NCBI GenBank assembly: GCA_003144275.1
Contig: NJBF01000024.1
Span: forward strand, 1-64,000
DNA length: 64,000 nucleotides
Reading direction: 5' to 3'
Origin: Candidatus Heimdallarchaeota archaeon B3_Heim
GTDB lineage: Archaea; Asgardarchaeota; Heimdallarchaeia; Hodarchaeales; Hodarchaeaceae
Positions within the stretch are counted from its first letter, which is position 1; each line of letters starts with the position of its first letter. Positions 46,578-57,040 of the stretch are shown here, in pieces. The translations under genes were made by a program, and so were the position numbers. The notes under the pieces are model-generated. The model made no database searches. It was not told the DNA's origin and worked only from the letters and a program-made list of their open reading frames with translations.

Positions 46578-47855
46578 ATGATTGATATTAAAATTTTCCG
46601 TGAGAACCCAGAAATTATCCGTGAATCAGAAAAAAAGCGGTTTAATGACGTCTTACGCGTGGATAAAGTGATTAAATTCGATGAACAATGGCGTAAGCTG
46701 TTACAACAAGTTAATGATCTTCGTAAAGAACGAAATACAATTAGTCGTCAGATTGGTCCACTTAAGAAGAAAGGGGAAGATATTACTTCTCTAATGAAGC
46801 GAGTCAATAAGATCAAGACCGAAATTATAAGAATTGAGAAGAAAAGTAAGAAAGTTCTTGAAGAGCGGGACAGTTTGAGATATGTTATAGGAAATATTCT
46901 ATTACCTGGAGTTCCAATCGCTGAAAATGAGGAAGGCGATGTAACAATTCGAACTTGGGGAGACAAGATTAAATTTAAGTTCCCAATAAAGAGCCATACA
47001 GATCTAGTAGAATCGCTTGATTTAGCAGAGCTCGGAAAAGCGGCTGAAGTGAGCGGTTCAAGAACATTTTACCTGAAAAATGATTTGGTGCTTCTAAACC
47101 TTGCATTGATTCAGTATGCAATCCAGGTATTGTCAGAAAAAGGATTTATTCCTTTCTGGACACCTCCCTTTCTCCGAAGAGATGTTATGGAACGGGCAAG
47201 CGAATTATCAGATTTTGAGGAGCAGCTGTACCACGATAAGAATGAGGATGTTTTTTTCATTGCTACCTCAGAACAAACACTTGCTGCGTTGCATATGAAT
47301 GAGTTACTTGATGTGGATACTCTTCCACGGAAATATTGCGGTCTCTCGCAATGCTACCGAAGAGAAGCAGGATCACATGGGAAGGATACAAAAGGAATAT
47401 TTAGAGTACATCATTTTATGAAAGTTGAACAGTTCGTTTTTGCACATCCAGAATCATCAGAAGAGATGCAAGAAGAAATGATTAAGAACGCAGAAGATCT
47501 ATTTCAAGGATTAAAACTTCCTTATCGTATAGTTAACATCGCTTCAGGTGAACTCAATGCCAATGCAGCAAAAAAATATGACCTTGAAGCATGGTTCCCT
47601 GCTCAAAATGCGTATCGAGAATTGGTTTCTTGTTCAAATGTCACTGATTACCAAGCAAGAAAGCTAAATGTCACTACAGGAAAAGCTGGTGGAGAAAAAG
47701 CTTTTGTTCACACCTTGAACTCAACTGCAATTGCCATGGAACGAACTATATGTGCTCTATTGGAAAATTACCAGCAAGAAGATGGTTCCGTTGTAATACC
47801 TGAAGTATTACGCCCGTATATGCACGGAAAATCGATAATTGCATTGGTTGAATAG
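46578..47855 (+). CDS. serS: Seryl-tRNA synthetase
   Basis: A 425-residue class II synthetase of the common (bacterial/eukaryotic-type) form, not the rare methanogen type. The N-terminal long helical arm (about 25-110, rich in Lys/Glu) binds tRNA-Ser. Motif 2 is in CYRREAGSHGKDTKGIFRVH near 260, with FMKVEQFVF after it, and motif 3 in NSTAIAMERTICALLENYQ near 380. TSEQTLAALH is the serine-binding TxE loop. The ATG at 46578 is chosen over the GTG one codon earlier. It attaches serine to tRNA-Ser and possibly tRNA-Sec. Confidence 0.93.
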   Translation: MIDIKIFRENPEIIRESEKKRFNDVLRVDKVIKFDEQWRKLLQQVNDLRKERNTISRQIGPLKKKGEDITSLMKRVNKIKTEIIRIEKKSKKVLEERDSLRYVIGNILLPGVPIAENEEGDVTIRTWGDKIKFKFPIKSHTDLVESLDLAELGKAAEVSGSRTFYLKNDLVLLNLALIQYAIQVLSEKGFIPFWTPPFLRRDVMERASELSDFEEQLYHDKNEDVFFIATSEQTLAALHMNELLDVDTLPRKYCGLSQCYRREAGSHGKDTKGIFRVHHFMKVEQFVFAHPESSEEMQEEMIKNAEDLFQGLKLPYRIVNIASGELNANAAKKYDLEAWFPAQNAYRELVSCSNVTDYQARKLNVTTGKAGGEKAFVHTLNSTAIAMERTICALLENYQQEDGSVVIPEVLRPYMHGKSIIALVE

Positions 47856-48011
47856 AGAGAGATTCACCTCCTCTTATCATTTTTCTTCTTTTTCGTATGA
47901 GATTTGGGGTTTTAAAGCAATTTAAAGCTATTAAATTATTATTTGCGAAAAATTGTATCAGATTCATTTAAATAGACTTTTTGGTCATGACTTCCTCTAG
48001 GTGAGATACTC

Positions 48012-48335
48012 ATGAGTTTTGAGGAACCCGTGGATGAAGCAAGTTTAAAAAAGCGTAAAATGCCTTTAATTAACACATTCCCTCCTCCTGTCGATTCAAG
48101 TGAACTAACACCAACAGAACAGCGAGTTTATCTTCAATTATCTCTTGAATTCAGCATTATTTTGGAAGAAGCCCCTAGTTTTCAGATGGGAGCTTATCAA
48201 TGGAATTTAATTCTTCCTAGTCGTCTCCAAACCTTCGCTTTGACAACTGAAACATGGGAAAAGCTATCCGCACTTGGTGATGGCTCTGAAGAGTTACAAG
48301 CTCAATTAGCAGATTTAGTAGAGCAATTTAATTAA
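48012..48335 (+). CDS. Hypothetical small acidic protein
   Basis: A 107-residue soluble protein with no recognised family. It starts MSFEEPVDEASLKKRKMPL and contains a helical middle (PTEQRVYLQLSLEFSIILEEA) and an acidic C-terminus. An AGGTGAG Shine-Dalgarno lies seven bases before the ATG, and codon use looks normal, so it is probably real. It is convergent with the PAC2 gene, 12 bases apart at their stops. Nothing about function can be inferred beyond a possible link to protein quality control from its position near PAC2 and cdc48. Confidence 0.6.
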   Translation: MSFEEPVDEASLKKRKMPLINTFPPPVDSSELTPTEQRVYLQLSLEFSIILEEAPSFQMGAYQWNLILPSRLQTFALTTETWEKLSALGDGSEELQAQLADLVEQFN

Positions 48336-48347
48336 TTGATTATCTGG

Positions 48348-49136
48348 TTAGATGTACGTTTTATCTGGTTTACCGATTTGTTTTTCATCATCAACCGCAG
48401 CACTAGCTTGTCCTCTCATCGATAGGGCTAATTGTTCAATTTTTTCAGCCTGAGCTAGAATTGGTTCTATCCCAATATTTAACGATGGAACTAGTTGATT
48501 TAAAACTTCAATAATACGGGCAGCTGTTCGTATTTCAGGATAATGTTGCCGTACTTCCCCCAATAAAACGATAACCTCAGATTTATTGAACCAACCTTCA
48601 TTAAGTAATACCGCACTTAACCCCTTAATCACACCATGATTCAAGGGGGGGATTTGTTTAGAGTCCAATATCGCTCTACATGAATCAGTTGTTCCCACTC
48701 CGAAAAGTTTCACAGGTAATTGCTGTGGAGAATGTGCTTGTTCACTAACAAATCCTTCTATGGATAATATTCGACTGATTCCTTTCTCTTTTGCCCAGTT
48801 AAAAATTTTTCTTCCAATTTCACGAGTAATGGGAGCATACTGGGGTATCTCTGAGGCAAGAAGAGCGATTTTAATATCTTCATTTTTATTCGCATAAATG
48901 CGTATAGGAAATTTGGGTCTATTGAAATATACCATACAAACTGAGGGTAATTGACTACTATCTCCTACAGCCACCTGATCATAATTCCAATGTTCTGGTC
49001 TCCCACCAGCCTCTAGAATTATGTTAGCAACTATCAAAGCTAAACTACTTGTTGAAGGAAAACACTCAATTAGGGTTCCTCCAGCTAGGTCAATATCTGC
49101 AATGTCTCGTATCTCAAAATCATGAATAGCTTGCAT
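48348..49136 (-). CDS. PAC2 (proteasome assembly chaperone 2)-family protein
   Basis: A 262-residue protein of the PAC2/DUF75 family. LIECFPSTSSLALIVANIIL near 22-41 is the family entry motif. RILSIEGFVSEQ near 122, GVGTTDSC near 145, and LSAVLLNEGWFNKSEVIVLLGEV near 180 follow the family layout. Archaeal members (PbaB-like) are thought to help assemble the 20S proteasome. It lies upstream of, and on the same strand as, cdc48 and hsp20 (all minus strand), a protein-quality-control neighbourhood. The ATG lacks a strong Shine-Dalgarno. Confidence 0.8.
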   Translation of the reverse strand: MQAIHDFEIRDIADIDLAGGTLIECFPSTSSLALIVANIILEAGGRPEHWNYDQVAVGDSSQLPSVCMVYFNRPKFPIRIYANKNEDIKIALLASEIPQYAPITREIGRKIFNWAKEKGISRILSIEGFVSEQAHSPQQLPVKLFGVGTTDSCRAILDSKQIPPLNHGVIKGLSAVLLNEGWFNKSEVIVLLGEVRQHYPEIRTAARIIEVLNQLVPSLNIGIEPILAQAEKIEQLALSMRGQASAAVDDEKQIGKPDKTYI

Positions 49137-49217
49137 AATTTCTCTTATGAGATCTCGCTTCTAAAAAGGTTTTACTAAATGGGTAGAAAAAAAGGGAGGA
49201 GAGAGATTTATAGTGAC

Positions 49218-51443
<2,226 letters not shown>

Positions 51444-51461
51444 TTAATCTCTATAGGGTCT

Positions 51462-51881
51462 CTATTCAATATTCACTTTTGTTTTAGGCTTTTTGTTTGC
51501 ATAGGGAGCTGTAACCGTAAGAATTCCCGCTTTAAGCCTAGCATTAGTTTTCTCAGGATCAATTGGTTCTCTAAAGTGGAAATGGTTCTTATACTTCTTA
51601 TTTAATTCCTCATTCTCTGCATTTAACCATAATCCATCTGGAGTGACTTCTAGTTGAATATCCTCTTTTGAGACACCTGGAACCTCAAATGTAATTGTAT
51701 AAGCCTCATCATCTTTATTGACCTCTGCTCTACCATCAAAGCCATAATTACCAAAACCTTTAGATTTATGGAAAAATGGATGTTTTCCACCGGGAAATCC
51801 TTGTACAAAGATTTTAAAAGGATCAAATCCACACGAAATGTTAAATTCTTTATCTTTTCGTTCATCGTATTTTCTATTCAT
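51462..51881 (-). CDS. hsp20: Small heat-shock protein (Hsp20/alpha-crystallin)
   Basis: A 139-residue small heat-shock protein. The alpha-crystallin domain runs from AYTITFEVPGVSKEDIQLEV to LKAGILTVTAPY, where A-G-I-L is the conserved A-x-x-x-n-G-v-L motif. The tail KPKTKVNIE has the I/V-x-I/V-like end used for oligomer contacts. It holds unfolding proteins in soluble complexes. It lies upstream of cdc48 on the same strand. AAAGGAAG before the ATG is the Shine-Dalgarno. A strong inverted repeat around the TATA element 60-100 bases upstream suggests repression and heat induction. Confidence 0.9.
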   Translation of the reverse strand: MNRKYDERKDKEFNISCGFDPFKIFVQGFPGGKHPFFHKSKGFGNYGFDGRAEVNKDDEAYTITFEVPGVSKEDIQLEVTPDGLWLNAENEELNKKYKNHFHFREPIDPEKTNARLKAGILTVTAPYANKKPKTKVNIE

Positions 51882-52324
51882 TTTAATTCTTCCTTTAGAA
51901 CGTTATTTGTGATATTAAATCGTTTTATTGTTTGAATTATTTTATTCACATATAGTTTATATATTTATCGAATGTGAATAAACGAATAATACGCATCCAA
52001 CGGTCGTAATTAAGAAAAAATAGCTGTAAAAATTCTTTATTTATGTTGTAAAATTTTCCTCCAGTAGATTTTTAATTTTAAGACCGAAATCACGTTCTTT
52101 TTATTGAATTTCAGCTTAATTAGTAAGGAAACGAATTTATTCACAATGTTACTAAAGTATATAACATAACTTATAGTGAGAAAATCTAGACTATTCAACT
52201 AATATGTTTTTTTTCATTTACCATAGACTTTAAGTTTAAATCCACTGCAAAATATACTTTTAACAATCACAAAAGTACCAAAGAGGTATGACTGTAAGAG
52301 CTTACATAAAATAGAGGTATTCAT
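51882..52324. other. Divergent intergenic region between hsp20 and the GNAT gene
   Basis: A 443-base, very AT-rich gap. It holds the hsp20 promoter with a long inverted repeat (51941-51982) and presumably the GNAT promoter further right. A GAGGT sits before the GNAT TTG start. No ORF or RNA gene was recognised. Confidence 0.55.
51941..51982 (-). promoter_or_regulatory. 11-bp inverted repeat framing the hsp20 TATA box
   Basis: TTTATTCACAT (51941-51951) and its exact complement ATGTGAATAAA (51972-51982) are 20 bases apart. The spacer contains a TATA-like AAATATATAAA on the minus strand, 70-90 bases before the hsp20 ATG. A dimeric regulator bound here would block TBP. The archaeal heat-shock repressor Phr also acts on such palindromes near TATA, but this site is not a Phr consensus match that I can confirm. 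Confidence 0.6.
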
Positions 52325-53335
52325 TTGGCATCGGAAGGTCTAATCAAGCGTCCACTTCATTTTCGTAAAGATTTTGAAAGAATCGTTGCATTACTTGAAT
52401 TGGTATTCGCCGAAGAAATTGAAGCAAGGGGAATGGATATTAGGGCCGAATTAATCACTTATAAGAGATTATTTCCCTTATTCAAAATATTAGGTTTGTT
52501 TTCGAAGACATTTCGGTATACCATGAATGGATTTGTCTTCGAAACAAAGGATGAACAAATTATTGCCTCTGTGAACACCAGTTCACTAGGAAATCGCTGG
52601 GAAATAGCAATGGTTGCTACTCATCCTGATTATCGGAGAAAAGGACTAGCTAGGGATTTAGTTACTGATGCTATCAATTTTGTAAAGGATAAAAGGGGTA
52701 ACATGTGTGTGTTGGAGGTAAGATCGGAAAATACCCCCGCATATCATCTCTATCGCGATTTGGGATTTATTCATTATGATAGTATTGCAGAAATGAAATT
52801 ATCTCCGGATAATTGGCCAGAAAGCATCGATTTACCCATTCCTGATGAATATACAATAACCAAGATTAAGAGAGACAATCAAACAAGTATGCAAAGATAC
52901 CAATTACAGGTAAAAGAAACTTCAGAAGAGGTCCAACAATTTCTTCCTGTTGATAAAAAGCGGTTTAAAAGCTCTAAACTTAAAAATTTATTGCGTCCAA
53001 TAATGGTACGTCTTTTGTCCATGAAACTGAATTCCTGGCTTATTTATTTCAAAGAAGAACTTGTCGGGACAATTTTTGTTAATTTTAACAAATCAGGTAA
53101 GAACCCCCATAGAGTAGAACTGGTTATTGATCCAGATCATCAAGAAAAACTCGCCAAATCAATGTTATCCATTGCCTTAACGAAAATTAGTGACAGAGGG
53201 TTTACTAACAATAACACCCTAATAACTATTCGAAGTTCAAATTCTGATTTATTGGCTATTCTGAAAGAATCTGGATTTGAAATTGTTGAAAACAACCACA
53301 AATTAGGATTAAAATTAAAACCAACTTATTTCTAA
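52325..53335 (+). CDS. Tandem GNAT-fold acetyltransferase
   Basis: A 336-residue protein with two GNAT-like halves. The first (about 1-165) has the acetyl-CoA loop VATHPDYRRKGLARDL near 98 and YHLYRDLGFIHYDS near 140, the active half. The second (about 190-336) has VELVIDPDHQEKLAKSML and LLAILKESGFEIVENNHKLGL, a degenerate GNAT without the clear Q/RxxGxG/A motif. Such double GNATs are known to modify small molecules or protein N-termini; the substrate is unknown. The start is a TTG with GAGGT six bases upstream. Confidence 0.75.
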   Translation: MASEGLIKRPLHFRKDFERIVALLELVFAEEIEARGMDIRAELITYKRLFPLFKILGLFSKTFRYTMNGFVFETKDEQIIASVNTSSLGNRWEIAMVATHPDYRRKGLARDLVTDAINFVKDKRGNMCVLEVRSENTPAYHLYRDLGFIHYDSIAEMKLSPDNWPESIDLPIPDEYTITKIKRDNQTSMQRYQLQVKETSEEVQQFLPVDKKRFKSSKLKNLLRPIMVRLLSMKLNSWLIYFKEELVGTIFVNFNKSGKNPHRVELVIDPDHQEKLAKSMLSIALTKISDRGFTNNNTLITIRSSNSDLLAILKESGFEIVENNHKLGLKLKPTYF

Positions 53336-53358
53336 TAAAATGAATTGGAAATAAGGTC

Positions 53359-54204
53359 TTAAGAGTTTTTTTGGAGGAATCGTGTCCAGTGATCGATAGA
53401 TCTTTTTCTTCTTTCAGGACGATCTGAATAATAATAATCGGGAAAATCAGGATCATCTTCAATTTCTTTGGGTTTTACACCCTGTTCGAGTTTCTTTCTT
53501 ATAAATTCGATACTACGTAAGAAAAATTCATTGATTTCAGTTAGATCTTTAACCGTTGCTGTTGGCCCATGACCGCTGACAATAATTGCTGGTTTTAGTT
53601 CTATCAAGGTTTCTATTACTTTTTGCCATGTTAATATATTGCATGACTCATCAGCTCCATAAGGGCCCTCTCTATTAAATACTAGATCACCAGCAATTAG
53701 TGTTTTAGTGTCAGGCTGCCATAGATATGTGCTACCATTGGTGTGACCATCAGCTTTGACTAGTTCCAGAGGCATCGGTCCATACAGTTGTAGCTTAGTC
53801 TCAAAACATATTGAAGCTTGTGTAAATTGAAAGTTTTTCACCCCATATCCTTCTTTCTCCCATTCATCTAATTCTTCTGGATCTATATTCTTCCAATAGT
53901 GTTTCTCAAATCCCATCATCATCGTTCTTATATCAGAATTTGCGATAATTGGAATATCGGTAAAGATCTAGTTTCCAAATACATGATCAGGGTGGTGATG
54001 TGTTAAAATTAATCCTGAAATAGGTTTTTCGTAATATTCTTGAACAGTGTGTCTCCATTCAGCTGCTAATTTCCAATTAACCATAGAATCAACTATATAC
54101 ACTTGTTCTCCTAAATTTATAGCCACACTATTCCCATAACCGACATCTGTCCAGATAATATGATCTTCAATTACATTAAACTTCATTCTCTTTTTCTCCG
54201 TCAC
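53359..54204 (-). pseudogene. Metallo-beta-lactamase-fold hydrolase interrupted by one in-frame TAG
   Basis: Two open frames, 54204-53968 (78 residues) and 53922-53359, lie in the same reading frame and are separated only by a TAG after HHHPDHVFGN and 15 open codons (IFTDIPIIANSD...). Read through, they give one intact 281-residue MBL-fold enzyme: the metal site LTHHHPDH, the later KADGHTNGS and VSGHGPTA histidines and LIAGDLVF are all present. The residue at the stop is likely Gln (CAG to TAG) by comparison with the usual FGNQ-type sequence of relatives. Either a recent nonsense mutation, a sequencing error or recoding explains it. TAG ends several normal genes here, so general readthrough is unlikely. 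Gene would be divergent from the tRNA-binding gene. Confidence 0.8.
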
Positions 54205-54250
54205 CAGTTGACCATTAACTTCATAAATATTTTCCTTTCCTATCTAAAAT

Positions 54251-54613
54251 ATGAATCATTTCAAACCTGCAGCAATTAAACCACTAATTGCTCTAGATGA
54301 TCTCAATAAAATAGATATTCGTGTTGGTACAATCGAAAAGGTTGAGGATATCCCAAAATCTGAAAAAATTGTCAAATTAAGTGTTAATTTTGGAGATCAC
54401 ATCAGAACTATTTTAGCTGGAATTAAACAAGAGCGTGAAAATCCTAAAGAAGTTGTAGGGAAGCAAGCATTATTCATTGTCAATCTAAAACCAAAGAAAA
54501 TGATGGGGGAAATTTCTGAAGGAATGCTCTTCGATATCGGCTATTCTGATAAGATCGTTCCAGTTTTAACCATTCCTGAAAGGAACGTACCAAATGGGAC
54601 ACGTGCGGAATGA
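54251..54613 (+). CDS. tRNA-binding domain protein (CsaA/EMAP-II/MetRS-tail type)
   Basis: A 120-residue OB-fold protein. IDIRVGTIEKVEDIPKSEKI near 22-41 is the family signature, VNFGDHIRTILAGIKQE follows, and LFIVNLKPKKMMGEISEGML is the C-terminal half of the tRNA-binding domain. These proteins (CsaA, Arc1p C-terminus, the MetRS beta tail) bind tRNA as dimers and help synthetases or act as chaperones. No metG lies beside it in this window. It starts 46 bases from the divergent broken MBL gene; its leader is short. Confidence 0.85.
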   Translation: MNHFKPAAIKPLIALDDLNKIDIRVGTIEKVEDIPKSEKIVKLSVNFGDHIRTILAGIKQERENPKEVVGKQALFIVNLKPKKMMGEISEGMLFDIGYSDKIVPVLTIPERNVPNGTRAE

Positions 54614-54630
54614 CCTCTCAACAGAGAGGT

Positions 54631-56802
54631 TTACTTCTTTTTCATGGACTGTTTTTTATTCCGAATTTTAATGCCCTGAAAGGCATCAACCAGCGTTTCA
54701 TATAGTAATTCAATCAATAGCGGTATTTCTGTCTCAGAGAAACCTAGGGCTCTAGCAATTGCTATATCCAAATTTTCTCTCTTACTTTCATATATTTGGT
54801 CTGGAAGGGCCTTTACTTTTTCGGATCTGAGAATATCAAATGCCTCTAAAATATATTTTATGTCATTTGAGGAGCATTGAGAAATATCTAGGAAGATTTT
54901 CTCTCTCATATAATCAATGATTTGTAAACGACCATATGAACCACTAATCTCCCTTCTACTATTAATAAAGAGCAAAAAATAAAACGATGAATTCAACCAC
55001 GCCCCCAAAAATTTAGATTGGTGGTGATTTTTGTCAGTTAAGACGAAAAAATTCTTAGAAGCAGTTTTCTTCTCATCTAAGAAGAGTACATTATTAGTTG
55101 CACTAGTCAATCCAAATTTATCAACAAAGAACAGATATCCCCAAGGTTTCTTTGTCGTTAATTGATCTTCAAGATGATTTATCCATCTGGTTTTGAATTT
55201 CTTCCTTGCTGGATTCGCGTAATCTTGAGTTTTCCTAATATAAGTTTTCACTGGAGAAGTTAACTGATTTAATGGCTCTGAGACAGAAAGCGCATAATCT
55301 GCAATAGTTGGTGTTATGTACCCTTGATAATTACTCTGTTTACGTAAAGCGCTTACTAGATATTTCTCTGGTAGAATTAATTTTTCTTCTCTTGATATTA
55401 ATTCATAACCTTCATTTTTCTTCACAATTTGTGTCCAGATTTTATTTGGTAAGAAAAAGAAACCAGGACCATACATTTCAACCCCCCGTACGATCTTTAG
55501 ATCTAACTCTTCACCAGATCTTATTTTATTAGTTTTTAACAATTTCTGCCTTAGATCTAATATGTTTTCACTGTGAAAGTATCTCATCCAATTCCATTCA
55601 TTAAGCAGGTGTTTGGAATGAATTAATCGCGTAGATGAGATATTTTGTTGATTTTTTATAGAATTTCCGCAAATAAGAGAAAACTTAATCCCGTAATGAT
55701 TATCAGATGTTCGTTTAGTAGCAACTAAGATCAGTTCTTTGAAATCACTGCCTTCAGAAAAAGATTTAATCTCATCGGAAGTAAGAATTGAGTCAATTTC
55801 ATATTTTGACATCAAATAATTTTGAATACCTTTGGAATAATTTGACAAAAATGTTGATACAGGTAATATTGCACTCAGCGTTCCTCCATGTTTGAGAATC
55901 TGATCTGCTAGAAGAATAGAGTAAATGTGCAGTCCTGGTTGTCCAATTAGATATTTAATGTATTTTTGTATGAGGGGAACTAATACCTTTCTTTGACTGT
56001 CATCAATTCTGTGTGTTCTCGTGAAGGGGGGATTCATTAATACTAAATCAAAATCATTATCAAATGGTAACGAATTACTTCTCAATCTTGTTGGTAATCT
56101 TCTAAAAGCATCACCTATGGTCGCAATAAGTATACTAGGATCCAAATTATGTTTTTGCAATTTGATTAATATTCGAGAATATGCAATTACTACGGCAGAA
56201 GGAACAAGATCATTAATCCAAATAAGACTCGGAAAATTCATAGACATATTTTTTTCTTCTAAATAGGCCGAAATTAATCTTCCTGATCCACAAAACGGAT
56301 CTATGATTTTGGTAAACGACTTCTCCGTAAGATTTGAACAGATAATTCGTGCGGAGGGTAGTGTAGTATAATTAGCCGCTAATTTTTTCCGATAATTTCG
56401 TTCTAACGCATTCTGCACAATTGTACCAAAGATGTCACCATTGAGAATAGGTTCAATTTCTAGCGAATGGGGGGTGAAAAGAGAAAGGTCTTGTTTCAAA
56501 TCGGCCAGATAACTGAACACTTCTTTCAGAAATTTCCATAACGATATATTTTTTTCATATTTCCTTTCTAAAAATCTTAAACTCTCCATAACTGGTTCAT
56601 AATTATTTATCCTATCATTCTCTTTTATCAGTGATTTTATTATCCATAATCCTAAAGAAATAGAAATGATCAGTTCTTCTTTCGTTGAAATCAATTTTGG
56701 TAAAGAATCAAATCGCTTTTTATCATCAAAGGATTTAATCCAGTCATTGACATCCCTTTCTAATGAATTTTCAAACAATTCTGGATCTTGAATGCATTCC
56801 AC
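54631..56802 (-). CDS. Orphan N6-adenine DNA methyltransferase
   Basis: A 723-residue methyltransferase. After a helical N-terminal part, AANYTTLPSARIICSNL precedes SAM motif I IIDPFCGSGRLISAY near 167-180, and catalytic motif IV DLVLMNPPFTRTHRI is near 253-267. GGTLSAILPVSTFLSNYSKG and SDFKELILVATKR are core strands. The C-terminal 300 residues should be the target-recognition region and contain FFVLTDKNHHQSKFLGAWLN. It resembles the Eco57I class but has no nuclease domain. The start is a GTG with an AAGGG very close by. Third orphan methyltransferase in this window. Confidence 0.85.
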   Translation of the reverse strand: MECIQDPELFENSLERDVNDWIKSFDDKKRFDSLPKLISTKEELIISISLGLWIIKSLIKENDRINNYEPVMESLRFLERKYEKNISLWKFLKEVFSYLADLKQDLSLFTPHSLEIEPILNGDIFGTIVQNALERNYRKKLAANYTTLPSARIICSNLTEKSFTKIIDPFCGSGRLISAYLEEKNMSMNFPSLIWINDLVPSAVVIAYSRILIKLQKHNLDPSILIATIGDAFRRLPTRLRSNSLPFDNDFDLVLMNPPFTRTHRIDDSQRKVLVPLIQKYIKYLIGQPGLHIYSILLADQILKHGGTLSAILPVSTFLSNYSKGIQNYLMSKYEIDSILTSDEIKSFSEGSDFKELILVATKRTSDNHYGIKFSLICGNSIKNQQNISSTRLIHSKHLLNEWNWMRYFHSENILDLRQKLLKTNKIRSGEELDLKIVRGVEMYGPGFFFLPNKIWTQIVKKNEGYELISREEKLILPEKYLVSALRKQSNYQGYITPTIADYALSVSEPLNQLTSPVKTYIRKTQDYANPARKKFKTRWINHLEDQLTTKKPWGYLFFVDKFGLTSATNNVLFLDEKKTASKNFFVLTDKNHHQSKFLGAWLNSSFYFLLFINSRREISGSYGRLQIIDYMREKIFLDISQCSSNDIKYILEAFDILRSEKVKALPDQIYESKRENLDIAIARALGFSETEIPLLIELLYETLVDAFQGIKIRNKKQSMKKK

Positions 56803-56968
56803 GCCCTTAGGTCATGGTATATTCCTATATGAAATCCTAATATGAAAGTAAAGAGTGAGGATGATTGATACACCGACTCAATGTATAAAATTTAAATTAA
56901 ATCCTTTTCTTCATAGAAACCTCAGAGAATCGAGAACGATTGGCTATCTCAAGAGAAATTCTGCAAAG

Positions 56969-56986
56969 TCAAAGTTTATAAATATT
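56969..56986 (+). promoter_or_regulatory. Archaeal promoter (BRE plus TATA) of the VWA-Cache operon
   Basis: AAAG followed by TTTATAAATATT lies about 60 bases before the ATG at 57041. It matches a BRE-TATA pair and would place transcription start near 57005-57010 with a leader of about 35 bases containing GAGGG. Confidence 0.55.
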
Positions 56987-57040
56987 TTAACTGTTAGATT
57001 ACTTCGGATGAAATAAATGCAACATAGAGGGATCTACTAA

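Noticed and set aside
53359..54204. Whole-genome recoding of TAG as an amino acid
   Set aside because: TAG is the natural end of corA, the CPA2 antiporter and the APC permease, where the protein is already complete. Recoding could only be local.
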